NCBI RefSeq assembly: GCF_000423225.1
Contig: NZ_KE383991.1
Location: forward strand, 1,188,217 to 1,252,216
From: Kaistia adipata DSM 17808
GTDB lineage: Bacteria; Pseudomonadota; Alphaproteobacteria; Rhizobiales; Kaistiaceae
Length of the DNA stretch: 64,000 bases
Reading direction: 5' to 3'
In this document: positions 54,637 to 63,702 of the stretch, piece after piece
How the letters are laid out: each line of letters opens with the position of its first letter
Numbering within the stretch: the first letter of the stretch is position 1
The notes under the pieces: model-generated
The model's database searches: none
What the model was told of the DNA's origin: nothing
The model's input: only the letters and a program-made list of their open reading frames with translations
Position numbers and translations under genes: made by a program

Positions 54637-55596
54637 TTAGGCGTAGACGGCCTGGTGCAGGCCGCGGATGTAGCCGATGGCGTAGAGGCGTCCGAAGGCC
54701 GAGTAGCCGGCGTTCTCGTTGCTGTCGCCTTCGACCGTCGGCACATGGTCCGGGCGCAGAACGCCGTCGAAGCCGATGTCGCGATAGGCCTTCATGCATT
54801 CGAGCATGTTGGTCTTGCCGGCGTCGTGCCACGCTTCCTCGAAATGCGTCGGCGTACCGATCACGTCGCGGAAATGCACGAAGGAGATCTTCTTGCCGAA
54901 CTTGCGGATGGCGGCCGGCAGGTCGTCGGTCATCAGCGTGAAATTGCCCTGGCAGAGCGTGATCGTGCTCATCGGGCTGTCGACCAGCTCGATCAGGCGC
55001 TGGTAGTTGTCGATCGAGCGCATGATGCGGCCGACACCCCGGATCGGCGACAGTGGCGGATCGTCGGGATGCATCGAGATCTTGACGCCAGCCTTCTCGG
55101 CGACGGGCAGGACCTTCTTCAGGAAGTAATCGAGGTTGGTCCAGAGCGCTTCCTCGTCGATCGGCGGATTGCTGGTCAGGTCGGCCGGCACGTCGTTGAC
55201 GTCGAAGCTCGTCACGACCGAACCGCCGCGCGACGGCTTGGCGAGGTTGGTGCGCACCCAGTTGAAGTCGGTCATCCACTCGTAGCACCAGACCGGGATG
55301 CCGAGCTTGCCCATGTTCTCGAGCAGCGTGCAGACGGTGGCGATCTCCTCGTCGCGGCCCGGCAGCCCGCGCTTCGCCTTGTTGAGCGGCGGCCGCGCCT
55401 CGATCACCCGCAGCTCGAAGCCGCCGGCCTCGTAGTTCTCCTTCATGCGCTTCAGCGGCGCGTAGTCCCAGGGTGCCTCGCCGGCCCGGAGGTCGTCGGA
55501 CGGCAGGCCGCCGACCGCCAGGTCGACGCCCGCCTGCTTGGCGAGTCGCCAGACCGGCGTCACGTTGGGGCTGATGAATTCGGCAATCTCGAGCAT
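54637..55596 (-). CDS. Mannonate dehydratase (UxuA)-like TIM-barrel protein
   Basis: Protein of 319 residues related to UxuA but shorter than the E. coli enzyme (394). The family signature is clear: ISMHPDDPPLSPIRGVGRIM, preceded by IPVWCYEWMTDFNW and followed by FVHFRDVIGTPTHFEEAWHD and the closing AYRDIGFDGVLRPDHVPTVE. Mannonate dehydratase makes 2-keto-3-deoxygluconate. Start is ATG 55596 with AGGAAC 9 bases upstream. The missing segment and the presence of ManD mean a different acid substrate is possible. Confidence 0.87.
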   Translation of the reverse strand: MLEIAEFISPNVTPVWRLAKQAGVDLAVGGLPSDDLRAGEAPWDYAPLKRMKENYEAGGFELRVIEARPPLNKAKRGLPGRDEEIATVCTLLENMGKLGIPVWCYEWMTDFNWVRTNLAKPSRGGSVVTSFDVNDVPADLTSNPPIDEEALWTNLDYFLKKVLPVAEKAGVKISMHPDDPPLSPIRGVGRIMRSIDNYQRLIELVDSPMSTITLCQGNFTLMTDDLPAAIRKFGKKISFVHFRDVIGTPTHFEEAWHDAGKTNMLECMKAYRDIGFDGVLRPDHVPTVEGDSNENAGYSAFGRLYAIGYIRGLHQAVYA

Positions 55597-55621
55597 CGTT
55601 GCAAAGTTCCTGTATTTCCAA

Positions 55622-55637
55622 CCGGTCGCGCGACCGG
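55622..55637 (-). other. Perfect 16-bp palindrome CCGGTCGCGCGACCGG
   Basis: It lies in the 79-bp gap between the oppF-like stop and the uxuA-like start. It could be a 3'-end hairpin of the ABC operon or an operator. Nothing separates the two readings. Confidence 0.35.
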
Positions 55638-55675
55638 CCTCTTCGAACGGGTGGACGTTGGGGGGAGGAAGAGCT

Positions 55676-56680
55676 TCAGGCGGGCAGAAGCTCCGACAGG
55701 TTCTCCCGCGCGACCAGCGGCTGCCGGTCGTAGCGGAAGCAGGAGGCGGTGTGGCTGTCGCCGAGCCGGTAGAGCGGCGGGTCGGTGGCGCAGATGTCCA
55801 TCGCGACCGGGCAACGCGAGCGGAAGCGGCAACCTTCGCCGCCACCGCCGGCCTCGCGCACCTTGATCGGCTGCGCGCCCCAGCGCTGGTCGAGATTGGG
55901 CCAGGGGATCGAGTCGACCAAAAGCTGCGTATAGGGATGCTGCGGATCCTTGATCACCGCGTCGACGTCGCCCGCTTCCATCACCGCGCCGCGATAGAGC
56001 ACGACGATCGATTTCGCGATGTGATAGGCGGTGGTCAGGTCGTGCGTGATGTAGATGATCGAGACCCCATGGTCGCGCTGCAGGTTGCGCAGCGTCTCCA
56101 GGATCGTTGCGCGCAGCGACGCATCCACCATCGACACCGGCTCGTCGGCGATCAGCAGGCGCGGCTTCAGGAGCAGCGCGCGGGCAACGTTGATGCGCTG
56201 ACGCTGGCCTCCGGAAAGCTGGTGCGGGAAGCGGCCGAGGATATCCTCCGGCCGGAGGCCCACCGCCGTCAGCGCCCCCTCCATCTTGTCGCGGGCGTCG
56301 GCCTTCGACTTCGCCAGCTTGAAGTTCTTGATCGGCACCGAGAGCAGGTGGTCGACCGTGTAGAACGGGTTGAAGACGGCGAACGGATCCTGGAACACCG
56401 CCTGCACCTCGCGGCGATAGGCGAGCCGCTCCTTGCCCTGCAGGCTGGCGACGTTCTTGCCGCGATAGATGATCTGGCCGGCCGACGGCGAGATGAAGCC
56501 GAGCAGCAGCATGGCGAGCGTGGTCTTGCCGCTGCCGCTCTCGCCGGCGACGGTCAGGATGGTCGGCTCATCCTCCTTCAGCGTCATCGAGAAGTTGCGC
56601 AGCGCGATGGTCGAACGCCCGCCGGTGAGGCCGCCCGTATAGGCCTTGGAGACGTTTTCGAGGCGCAGAAGATCGGCCAT
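55676..56680 (-). CDS. Oligopeptide-type ABC transporter ATPase (OppF/DppF-like)
   Basis: ATP-binding subunit of 334 residues. Walker A GESGSGKTT, signature LSGGQRQRINVARALL and LLIADEPVSMVDASLR are present, and the C-terminal oligopeptide-type extension has a cysteine set (CRFRSRCPVAMDICATDPP) like that of OppD/F proteins that bind an iron-sulfur cluster. Start is ATG 56680 with GGAGAGGG upstream. It follows oppD-like directly. Confidence 0.92.
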   Translation of the reverse strand: MADLLRLENVSKAYTGGLTGGRSTIALRNFSMTLKEDEPTILTVAGESGSGKTTLAMLLLGFISPSAGQIIYRGKNVASLQGKERLAYRREVQAVFQDPFAVFNPFYTVDHLLSVPIKNFKLAKSKADARDKMEGALTAVGLRPEDILGRFPHQLSGGQRQRINVARALLLKPRLLIADEPVSMVDASLRATILETLRNLQRDHGVSIIYITHDLTTAYHIAKSIVVLYRGAVMEAGDVDAVIKDPQHPYTQLLVDSIPWPNLDQRWGAQPIKVREAGGGGEGCRFRSRCPVAMDICATDPPLYRLGDSHTASCFRYDRQPLVARENLSELLPA

Positions 56681-56681
56681 G

Positions 56682-57713
<1,032 letters not shown>

Positions 57714-57718
57714 GGCGG

Positions 57719-58627
57719 TCACTCCGTCCTCCGGACGCGGGGATTGGCGAGTTCGTCGAGCCCCATGTTGATGAGGGCGAGCGACCCCAGGATCAGGATC
57801 ATCGCGACCGAGGGGATGATCGGCCACCACCACCAGCCGTTGAAGAAGGCGCCCTGCGACTGCGCCGCCCAGATCAAATTGCCGAGCAGCGGCTCGCGCA
57901 GCGGTCCGAGGCCGAGCACGGCGAGATAGAACGAGGCGAACACCGCCGCGAACACCTGCGCCACGAAGGCGGCCGCGATGAACGGCAGCAGACAGGGCAT
58001 GATCTCCTTGAAGATGATGCCGAGGTCGCTGACGCCGGAAAGCTTGGCGACGGCGACGAACTGCCTCTCCTTCATCGTCAGCACCTGGGAGCGGATCACC
58101 AGCGTCGGCCCCATCCAGGCGAGCAGGACGACGATCATCGCCATCGTCAGGATGGTGACGTCGCGCTTGTCGAGCGAGCCGGCGATGACGACCTGGATCA
58201 TCAGCACCGGGATCGGCGTCAGGATCTGGCAGACGGTGCGGATCGAGGCGTCGATCTTGCCGCTGAAATAGGCCGAGATGAAGCCGAAGATGACGCCGAC
58301 AAGGGTACCGATGCCGCCGGCGAGCAGGCCGATCACGGCCGTCTGCCACATGCCCACCACCATGGCGGCATAGAGGTCGCGGCCGAAGAAGTCGGTGCCG
58401 AACGGATAGCGCCAGCTCGGCGGCTTCTTGAGCGCGGCCGAGAGCGGATAGGCGTGTTTCGGATTGATCGTCATCAGGCCGATGACGGTGAAGGCCGTCA
58501 GTCCGAACAGGATCAGGATGCCGATCGCCAGGCCCTTGTTGCGGCGCATATAGCGCATCACGCGGACGGCGCGTCCCGGCTGTTCGATGCGGGTGGTCTC
58601 GGCTGGCGGCAGCGCGATGGTCGACAT
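57719..58627 (-). CDS. Oligopeptide-type ABC transporter permease (OppC/DppC-like)
   Basis: Inner-membrane permease of 302 residues. The motif PFGTDFFGRDLYAAMVVG identifies the OppC branch, and the family coupling region around RSQVLTMKERQFVAVAKLSG follows near the middle. Start is ATG 58627. It lies between the other permease and the ATPases. Confidence 0.92.
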   Translation of the reverse strand: MSTIALPPAETTRIEQPGRAVRVMRYMRRNKGLAIGILILFGLTAFTVIGLMTINPKHAYPLSAALKKPPSWRYPFGTDFFGRDLYAAMVVGMWQTAVIGLLAGGIGTLVGVIFGFISAYFSGKIDASIRTVCQILTPIPVLMIQVVIAGSLDKRDVTILTMAMIVVLLAWMGPTLVIRSQVLTMKERQFVAVAKLSGVSDLGIIFKEIMPCLLPFIAAAFVAQVFAAVFASFYLAVLGLGPLREPLLGNLIWAAQSQGAFFNGWWWWPIIPSVAMILILGSLALINMGLDELANPRVRRTE

Positions 58628-58637
58628 GCTGGCGCTC

Positions 58638-59636
58638 CTACGAGTTCTTGATACGGGGATCGAGCAGCGGATAGATGAACTCCACCAGGGTCATCAGCAG
58701 CGCGACCGCGATCGTGATGAAGAGCACGATGCCGTAGATGGTCGGGAAGTCGTTGGCGCGGATGGCGAGGTTCAGCATGTTGCCGATCCCCGGCAGGCCG
58801 AACAGGCCCTCGACGATGATGGCGGAGCCGATCACCGTGCCGAGCGCCAGCGCCAGGCCGGTGATCTGCGGCAGCAGAGCGTTGCGGAGATAGTAGTCGC
58901 GGAAGATGCGGCCGCCGGTCAGCCCCTTGTGCTCCGCGAAGTTCACATAGTCCTCGCCCTGGATGGTGATGCCCATGCCGCGCATCGACAGAACCCAGCC
59001 GCCGACCGAGCCGAAGATCAGCGCCAGCGCCGGCAGGATCTGGTGCTTCAGCATGTCGAGCGCGAAGCTCCACGACCAGGTCGGCACGATGCCGACCGAA
59101 TAGGCGCCGCCGAGCGGCAGCCATTTCAGGCGGAAGCCGATGAAGAAGATCAGAAGGATGGCCATGATCACCGGCGGCACGCCGGTCAGCAGGATGAAGG
59201 GCGTGGCGGTCAGGCGCAGCCAGCGCGGGGCGCGCGGCCAGGCGGCGACGGCGCCGAGCAGATTGCCGATGATGAAGCTCAGGATCGTGGTGACCAGCAG
59301 CAGGCCGATCGTCCAGGGCAATGACTGCGCGATCAGCTCCGACACGGTCGAAGGATAGCGGTAGAGCGAATAGCCGAAGTCCATCCGCACGATGTTGCCC
59401 AGATAGGTCCAGTATTGATGCAGCAACGGCTGGTCGAGGCCGAATTGCTGCTGCATCGAGGCGATGATCTTTTCGAGATCCTGCGGCGAGAAACCGCCGG
59501 TACGGGCCAGTTCGCCGAAGCGCTCGCGGAGCGCGTTGCGGTTCGACAGGCGCGGAATGAAGAAGACGATGGTCGACGCGGCCCAGATAACCAGGACGAG
59601 GAAGAGCAGGCGTCGGATTGCAAGCTTGAGGGTCAC
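58638..59636 (-). CDS. Oligopeptide-type ABC transporter permease (OppB/DppB-like)
   Basis: Inner-membrane permease of 332 residues with an N-terminal helix (FLVLVIWAASTIVFFIPRL) and the GEDYVNFAEHKGL coupling region. A loop of about 40 residues after the first helix is longer than in peptide systems and is seen in oligosaccharide-type members. Start is GTG 59636 with AGGAAC 8 bases upstream. Confidence 0.9.
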   Translation of the reverse strand: MTLKLAIRRLLFLVLVIWAASTIVFFIPRLSNRNALRERFGELARTGGFSPQDLEKIIASMQQQFGLDQPLLHQYWTYLGNIVRMDFGYSLYRYPSTVSELIAQSLPWTIGLLLVTTILSFIIGNLLGAVAAWPRAPRWLRLTATPFILLTGVPPVIMAILLIFFIGFRLKWLPLGGAYSVGIVPTWSWSFALDMLKHQILPALALIFGSVGGWVLSMRGMGITIQGEDYVNFAEHKGLTGGRIFRDYYLRNALLPQITGLALALGTVIGSAIIVEGLFGLPGIGNMLNLAIRANDFPTIYGIVLFITIAVALLMTLVEFIYPLLDPRIKNS

Positions 59637-59666
59637 TGGTACGTTCCTGGGGTCTCTTGCCAGCGG

Positions 59667-59696
59667 GGGGACGCGCGCCCGAGGGGACGCGCGCCC
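59667..59696 (-). repeat. Tandem 14-bp GC repeat after opp binding-protein gene
   Basis: GGGGACGCGCGCCC occurs twice with a 16-bp period (59667-59680 and 59683-59696). Each copy can fold on itself. It lies between the binding-protein stop (59712) and the permease start, the same position as stem-loops in the other ABC operons here. Confidence 0.55.
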
Positions 59697-59711
59697 TTGT
59701 GTTGCAAGCGG

Positions 59712-61508
59712 TTACTTCGCGCCAGTCGGCTGAAGCCCCGTGATCACCAGAAGGCCGGTGTGCGCCCAGAACGCGCCGTTGGTACCGTCGGCGATGTTGG
59801 TCGAGCTCGGCCAGTTCGTCCAATAGTGGTTGTTGTAGGGAATACGGTGCAGCCACTGGATGACCGGAACGTCGATCGTGTCGCGCCAGTAGATGCCGAG
59901 AGCCTTCGCGGCGCCTTCCTGGAACTTCGGATCGTCGGAATCGAGCGGCGAGATCTCGTCGAGGATCTTGTCGTATTCCTCGTTCTTGTAGCGCGAGAAG
60001 CGGTTGTTGCCGGCAGCGGAACCGATGGTGCTGCTGTACTTGCCGTGGAATAGGTTCAGAGCCTCGAACGGGTCGTACAGGCTGGCGCCGTGGCCGAACA
60101 GGTAGAAGCCCGGCTTGCCGTCGACCATGTTCTGGAAGGCGTCGGTACCGAAGTTGACGTTGGAATCGAAGCCCGCCTGCCGCAGCATCTCGGCCAGAAC
60201 CGGCGCGAGGTCGCCATGGATGGTATCGAAGGCCTGGATGGTGGCGTCGAACGTCTTGCCGTCCTTCTCCCAGAGCTCGTCGGAGTTCCTGGTGAAGCCC
60301 GCCTCTTCCATGAGCTTGGCGCTCGCCTCGGGATCGAACTTGCCGGGCTCGTACTTCGCCTCCTCCGCCTTCACCGCTTCCGAATCCGCGAATTTCTGCA
60401 GGTTCGGATAGAGCGGGAACGGATAGATCGTCGCGATCTTGGCGCCGTCATAGAGCACCTCGTTGATGAGATCGCGGTTGATGGCGAGGCTGACGGCCTT
60501 GCGGACGCGCGGGTCGTCATAGCCGGGCAGCTGCGTGTTCATCCAGAGCGAGTTGGGCCACCAGTCGAGATAGCCATAGGGCGACTCGGTGCCGGTCCAG
60601 GACTTGATGTCCTTGTTCTGCTCGAGGATGTTGCCGATCACCTGGGCGCGCATGTCGACCGAGGAGTCGAACTCGTTGTTCACCAGGCGCTGGGCGACGG
60701 TGTCGATCGGCTGGTTCAGGATGTTGGCGACGATGACGCGCTTGACCGCCGGCTCCGCCTTGACGCGGCCGGCCTTGACCGCCCACCAGTCCGGACGCAG
60801 GTCGAGGATCTTCTGGGTGGCGTTCCAGGCGACGATCCGGTACGGGCCGGAGCTCGGCATCTCGTCGAGGCCGACGGCGGCGACCGGATCGGGCTGAGCC
60901 GACATCCATTCCGCCGGCACGATCGGCAGACCGGTGTCGAACTTCTCCGTCAGCACCTCGAACTTGAAGCGCGGCGCGGGCTGCTTGAACTTCATCTCGA
61001 CGGTGAGATCATCCTTGGCCGTCACGCTCTCGACGAACTGCTGGAAGTGGGCGTGATACGGCAGCGACGGCCGCTGCATCTGGCCTTCGAACGTATAGAC
61101 GACGTCCTTGGAAGTAACCGGCTTGCCGTCACTCCACTTCGCGTCCTTGTTGAGCTTGATCTCTAGCGAGGTGAAGTCCGGGCTGGTATATTCCATGCTG
61201 TCGGCCAGCCACGGAATGAACTCGCTCTTGAAGATGCCATAATACATCAGCGGCTCGAACAGGAGGTTGTTGCCCTCCTGGTGCGTATAGCCGGGCAGCA
61301 CCCACGGATTGGTGGTGCCGACCGACGTGCCGCCGGACACGCCCCAGCCGAGAACCAGCGACTGGTTGCGCGGCACTTCCGGCAGCGGGCTCTTGGGCTT
61401 GATCTCCTGCGCCGCGGGCAGGCCCGCATTCTGCGCGAAGGACGCGGCTGGCACCAGCAGTGCCGCCGCTGCCAGCATGGCGCCGGCAAGTCTCTTCAGA
61501 TTGACCAT
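59712..61508 (-). CDS. Oligopeptide-type ABC transporter substrate-binding protein (SBP family 5)
   Basis: Periplasmic binding protein of 598 residues, longer than typical peptide-binding members. The signal peptide ends at PAASFAQNA. Blocks include LEIKLNKDAKWSDGKPVTSKD and RKAVSLAINRDLINEVLYDG. Start is ATG 61508 with GGGAGGAG upstream. The long form and the neighbouring uronate genes suggest an oligosaccharide ligand, as in some plant-polysaccharide systems; this is inference. Its 673-bp upstream region has several palindromes. Confidence 0.92.
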   Translation of the reverse strand: MVNLKRLAGAMLAAAALLVPAASFAQNAGLPAAQEIKPKSPLPEVPRNQSLVLGWGVSGGTSVGTTNPWVLPGYTHQEGNNLLFEPLMYYGIFKSEFIPWLADSMEYTSPDFTSLEIKLNKDAKWSDGKPVTSKDVVYTFEGQMQRPSLPYHAHFQQFVESVTAKDDLTVEMKFKQPAPRFKFEVLTEKFDTGLPIVPAEWMSAQPDPVAAVGLDEMPSSGPYRIVAWNATQKILDLRPDWWAVKAGRVKAEPAVKRVIVANILNQPIDTVAQRLVNNEFDSSVDMRAQVIGNILEQNKDIKSWTGTESPYGYLDWWPNSLWMNTQLPGYDDPRVRKAVSLAINRDLINEVLYDGAKIATIYPFPLYPNLQKFADSEAVKAEEAKYEPGKFDPEASAKLMEEAGFTRNSDELWEKDGKTFDATIQAFDTIHGDLAPVLAEMLRQAGFDSNVNFGTDAFQNMVDGKPGFYLFGHGASLYDPFEALNLFHGKYSSTIGSAAGNNRFSRYKNEEYDKILDEISPLDSDDPKFQEGAAKALGIYWRDTIDVPVIQWLHRIPYNNHYWTNWPSSTNIADGTNGAFWAHTGLLVITGLQPTGAK

Positions 61509-62181
61509 ATGACAGAACTCCTCCCTTTACTGTCGAATGGAGTAGAGGTCTTCACTTAAACCTGAACGGCACTTTCCAATGCCGAACGTCATTCCTTTCG
61601 GAATTGCTTCCGAAGCTACGAGATTCCGATACGGGCGGCGGCATTGCTTTGTCTTCTCGCCGCGTGAACCGAAATCCGTTCCTCCTGCGGGGCCGACGCC
61701 GGCATGTGCCGATGGCCCTCGAAATCGACCGCGCAGGGCCGACCGGAAACACGTAGTTCTTCTGGCGCCACCCTAGGTGACGGAATTTCAGGCAAGCATA
61801 GTCACGTCGATCCGGATCGATCGACCAGTCAAACGTGCCGATTCACAGAATCATGATTCGGACTTGTAAACGAATGCATCATCTCCCCCTCGTGATTCTG
61901 CTTATCCGAATAGCAGATCACGCTTATATATTGCCATTCTTAGCATTAGGTCATTTTTCAGACCTGTCAATCACGAAGACGACTCAAGCGACCCGAATTA
62001 ATGCTTTCCCTCCGCTGCGGCAACCGAGAACGCGGACAGGCACCATCCCACGCCGACCACCGCGGGAGCGGCAACTCGGCATTATCGGAGGGGCCGGAAC
62101 CGCGCCGCGACAGCCGCACCGGTCAGGAATCCGTCTGAGTCGCGATCGTCATGGTTCCTCCCCTTGTACCGCCGACGGTGG
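61509..62181. promoter_or_regulatory. Promoter region of the opp-type operon, with several palindromes
   Basis: 673 bp with no full gene. It becomes AT-rich at 61840-61990. It holds CGATCCGGATCG within a GTCGATC/GATCGAC repeat (61806-61825), the perfect 12-bp palindrome GAATCATGATTC (61848-61859) and the arms TCTGCT/AGCAGA (61897-61917). These are candidates for the GntR or another regulator. A nine-codon open frame lies at 62123-62152. Confidence 0.45.
62123..62152 (-). CDS. Nine-codon open frame with strong ribosome-binding site
   Basis: ATG at 62152 encodes MTIATQTDS then TGA. AAGGGGAGGAACC precedes the ATG, giving GGAGG with 5-base spacing, better than most genes here. It starts 30 bp after the GntR stop. 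It could be a leader peptide or the surviving start of a lost gene. I do not know of a family for it. Confidence 0.3.
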   Translation of the reverse strand: MTIATQTDS

Positions 62182-62886
62182 TTAGGCCACCTTGTTCGGA
62201 TCGTTGTTGCGGCGCATCGCGCGCATCTGTTCGATGATGTGGCGGCCCGAGCCCTCGACATGGCGGGCGATCGTCGCCGCGGCCCTGTCGGCATCCTGAG
62301 CCTTGATCGCGTCGAGCGCTTCCTGGTGTTCGCGCATCACGGCGGCCTGCCGCCCGACCGAGATCGGCAGGCGGCGGCTGATGGCGCGCAGGATCTCGCG
62401 ATGCTTCCACCAAAGATCGACCGCGTGGCGGTTGTAGTGGCGCGCGTACATGGTGTGGTGGAACTGCGTATCGAGCAGGCCATGCCGCGCCAGATCGGTG
62501 TAGTTGATGCGCTGCATCTCGGCATGCAGCGCCTCCAGCGCCGCGATGTCGACACCGCTGGCGATGCCGACGAACCAGCGCGTCAGCGCCGGCTCGATCA
62601 GCACCTCGATCTCGTAGATGTCGCGGATGAACTCCTCGTCGATCGGCCGGACGCGGGCGCCGCGGTTCGGCGCCATGACGACGAAGCCCTCGCCGCGCAG
62701 TTGCTGCAGCGCCTCGCGGATCGGATTGGTCGAGGTACCGTGCCGTTCGGCGAGTTCGGCGACGACGAGGCGGGCATTGGCCGGAAGCCGGCCGGAGATG
62801 ATGTCCTCGCGGATCGCCTCATAGACGGGCCCGCCGCGATGAGGCGCCTCCAGTTCCGCTATGTCGAGGGTCGAAACGATGTTCAT
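62182..62886 (-). CDS. GntR family regulator, FCD (FadR-type) domain
   Basis: Regulator of about 234 residues. The winged HTH includes VYEAIREDIISGRLPANARL and ERHGTSTNPIREALQQLRGEG; an all-helical FCD ligand domain follows (IDEEFIRDIYEIEVLIEPAL, then TQFHHTMYARHYN with metal-type histidines). This subgroup often senses uronates or organic acids. I choose ATG 62886; ATGs at 62919 and 62913 are possible. It lies upstream of the opp-type operon on the same strand and is its likely regulator. Confidence 0.87.
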   Translation of the reverse strand: MNIVSTLDIAELEAPHRGGPVYEAIREDIISGRLPANARLVVAELAERHGTSTNPIREALQQLRGEGFVVMAPNRGARVRPIDEEFIRDIYEIEVLIEPALTRWFVGIASGVDIAALEALHAEMQRINYTDLARHGLLDTQFHHTMYARHYNRHAVDLWWKHREILRAISRRLPISVGRQAAVMREHQEALDAIKAQDADRAAATIARHVEGSGRHIIEQMRAMRRNNDPNKVA

Positions 62887-62960
62887 CGCGCCCGCCACAC
62901 CATCCGTCCTCATGCCCATCGAGACCGGATCGCGGGTCCGTAATGCGCAATCTTCCGAAA

Positions 62961-62972
62961 ATCGTGTACGAT
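62961..62972. promoter_or_regulatory. Candidate GntR operator
   Basis: ATCGTGTACGAT: arms ATCGT/ACGAT around 2 bases. It fits the T-N-GT-N-TAC-N-A pattern of UxuR/ExuR-like FCD regulators and lies about 75 bp upstream of the GntR start. It is probably autoregulatory. The rest of 62887-63202 shows no gene. Confidence 0.5.
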
Positions 62973-63202
62973 CCTGTCGCAATTAAACAGCGCTGTCCAG
63001 CCCGTCCTACCGCGATCGTCGCGGCAGTCGCCCACGCAGAGGCAACCCATCCTCATCGCCGCCCGGAACAAGACCGCCATAGCGCGCGGGCGAACAGCGC
63101 CAGCGACCCGGGCACGGCAGAATCCGTCCACGCCCCGGAACCCACTCGACGCCCCGCCGCCGCAATGGCAGACTGGAATCCCTAGAGTAAGGAGGGCTGA
63201 GA

Positions 63203-63295
63203 ATGAAGAAGACTTACGAGAAGCCGGCGCTCGAGAAGCGCGCGCTGGTGCAGGCCATTGCGGCCGCCCCCGGCAGTGGTGGCAACGAGACCTAG
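63203..63295 (+). CDS. 30-residue RiPP-precursor-like small peptide
   Basis: A short gene encoding 30 residues: N-terminal half MKKTYEKPALEKRALVQ, C-terminal half AIAAAPGSGGNET. GGAGGG lies 7 bases before the ATG. The Tyr-x2-Pro-x-Leu pattern (Tyr5, Pro8, Leu10) is that of lasso-type leader peptides; small proteins beginning with such text are often labelled putative RiPP precursors in Hyphomicrobiales. The Gly usual after that motif is missing, and the tail after the leader is too short for a normal lasso core. No maturation enzyme lies in the window. A terminator follows 15 bp later. Confidence 0.6.
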   Translation: MKKTYEKPALEKRALVQAIAAAPGSGGNET

Positions 63296-63309
63296 TCGAC
63301 CGAGCATCA

Positions 63310-63335
63310 CCGCTGGCAGGACCTCCTGCCGGCGG
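63310..63335 (+). terminator. Rho-independent terminator after the small-peptide gene
   Basis: 11-bp stem CCGCTGGCAGG/CCTGCCGGCGG with one G-T wobble and a 4-base loop, followed by TTTCGTTT. It supports a separate short transcript for the 30-residue peptide. Confidence 0.75.
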
Positions 63336-63665
63336 TTTCGTTTGAAGCCGCGAGGGCCTCCCTCCGCCCGCCCGGCGTTTCCCGGCAGAGGCGCTAGCCG
63401 CCCTCCTCCGCGCTGGCTCCGCGTGCGGCCAAGAGGCACCGGACAGGTCGCCCCCCCGGATTGCCAACCGATCTCCGCCTGGGCCTTCGCGCCGGCCCGT
63501 AGGGACAGCGAGCAGCGGACCCTATTCGCGCCCAGCCGGCCTCGCGGCTGCCCCCTGCGGCAGACACCGGCCCGCCCCCCTCCTGACGCCCCCGGAACAC
63601 CGACTCCGTCCTCTCTCGACGCCGAATGGGTGGCGCGGAATCCATTTGACTCCGAAAGCGAGCCA
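63336..63665. other. Gap with no recognised gene
   Basis: About 330 bp of GC-rich sequence between the terminator and the LacI-type operator. No reading frame here has a ribosome-binding site or family-like sequence. Confidence 0.5.
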
Positions 63666-63692
63666 CTTATACGTATAAATAATACGTATAAG
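63666..63692. promoter_or_regulatory. 27-bp inverted repeat upstream of LacI-type gene
   Basis: Perfect 11-bp arms CTTATACGTAT and ATACGTATAAG, 5 bases apart, each with a central TACGTA. It ends 10 bp before the GTG start. Very AT-rich in a GC-rich setting. It is probably both promoter and autoregulatory operator. Confidence 0.65.
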
Positions 63693-63702
63693 GAAACGAC
63701 GC

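Noticed and set aside
61552-61752. 66-codon minus-strand frame in the opp promoter region
   Set aside because: Arg-rich, no ribosome-binding site, no family; probably chance.
61840-61990. AT-rich stretch considered as an insertion-sequence remnant or attachment site
   Set aside because: No terminal repeats, no transposase fragment and no target duplication were seen. It fits an ordinary promoter region.
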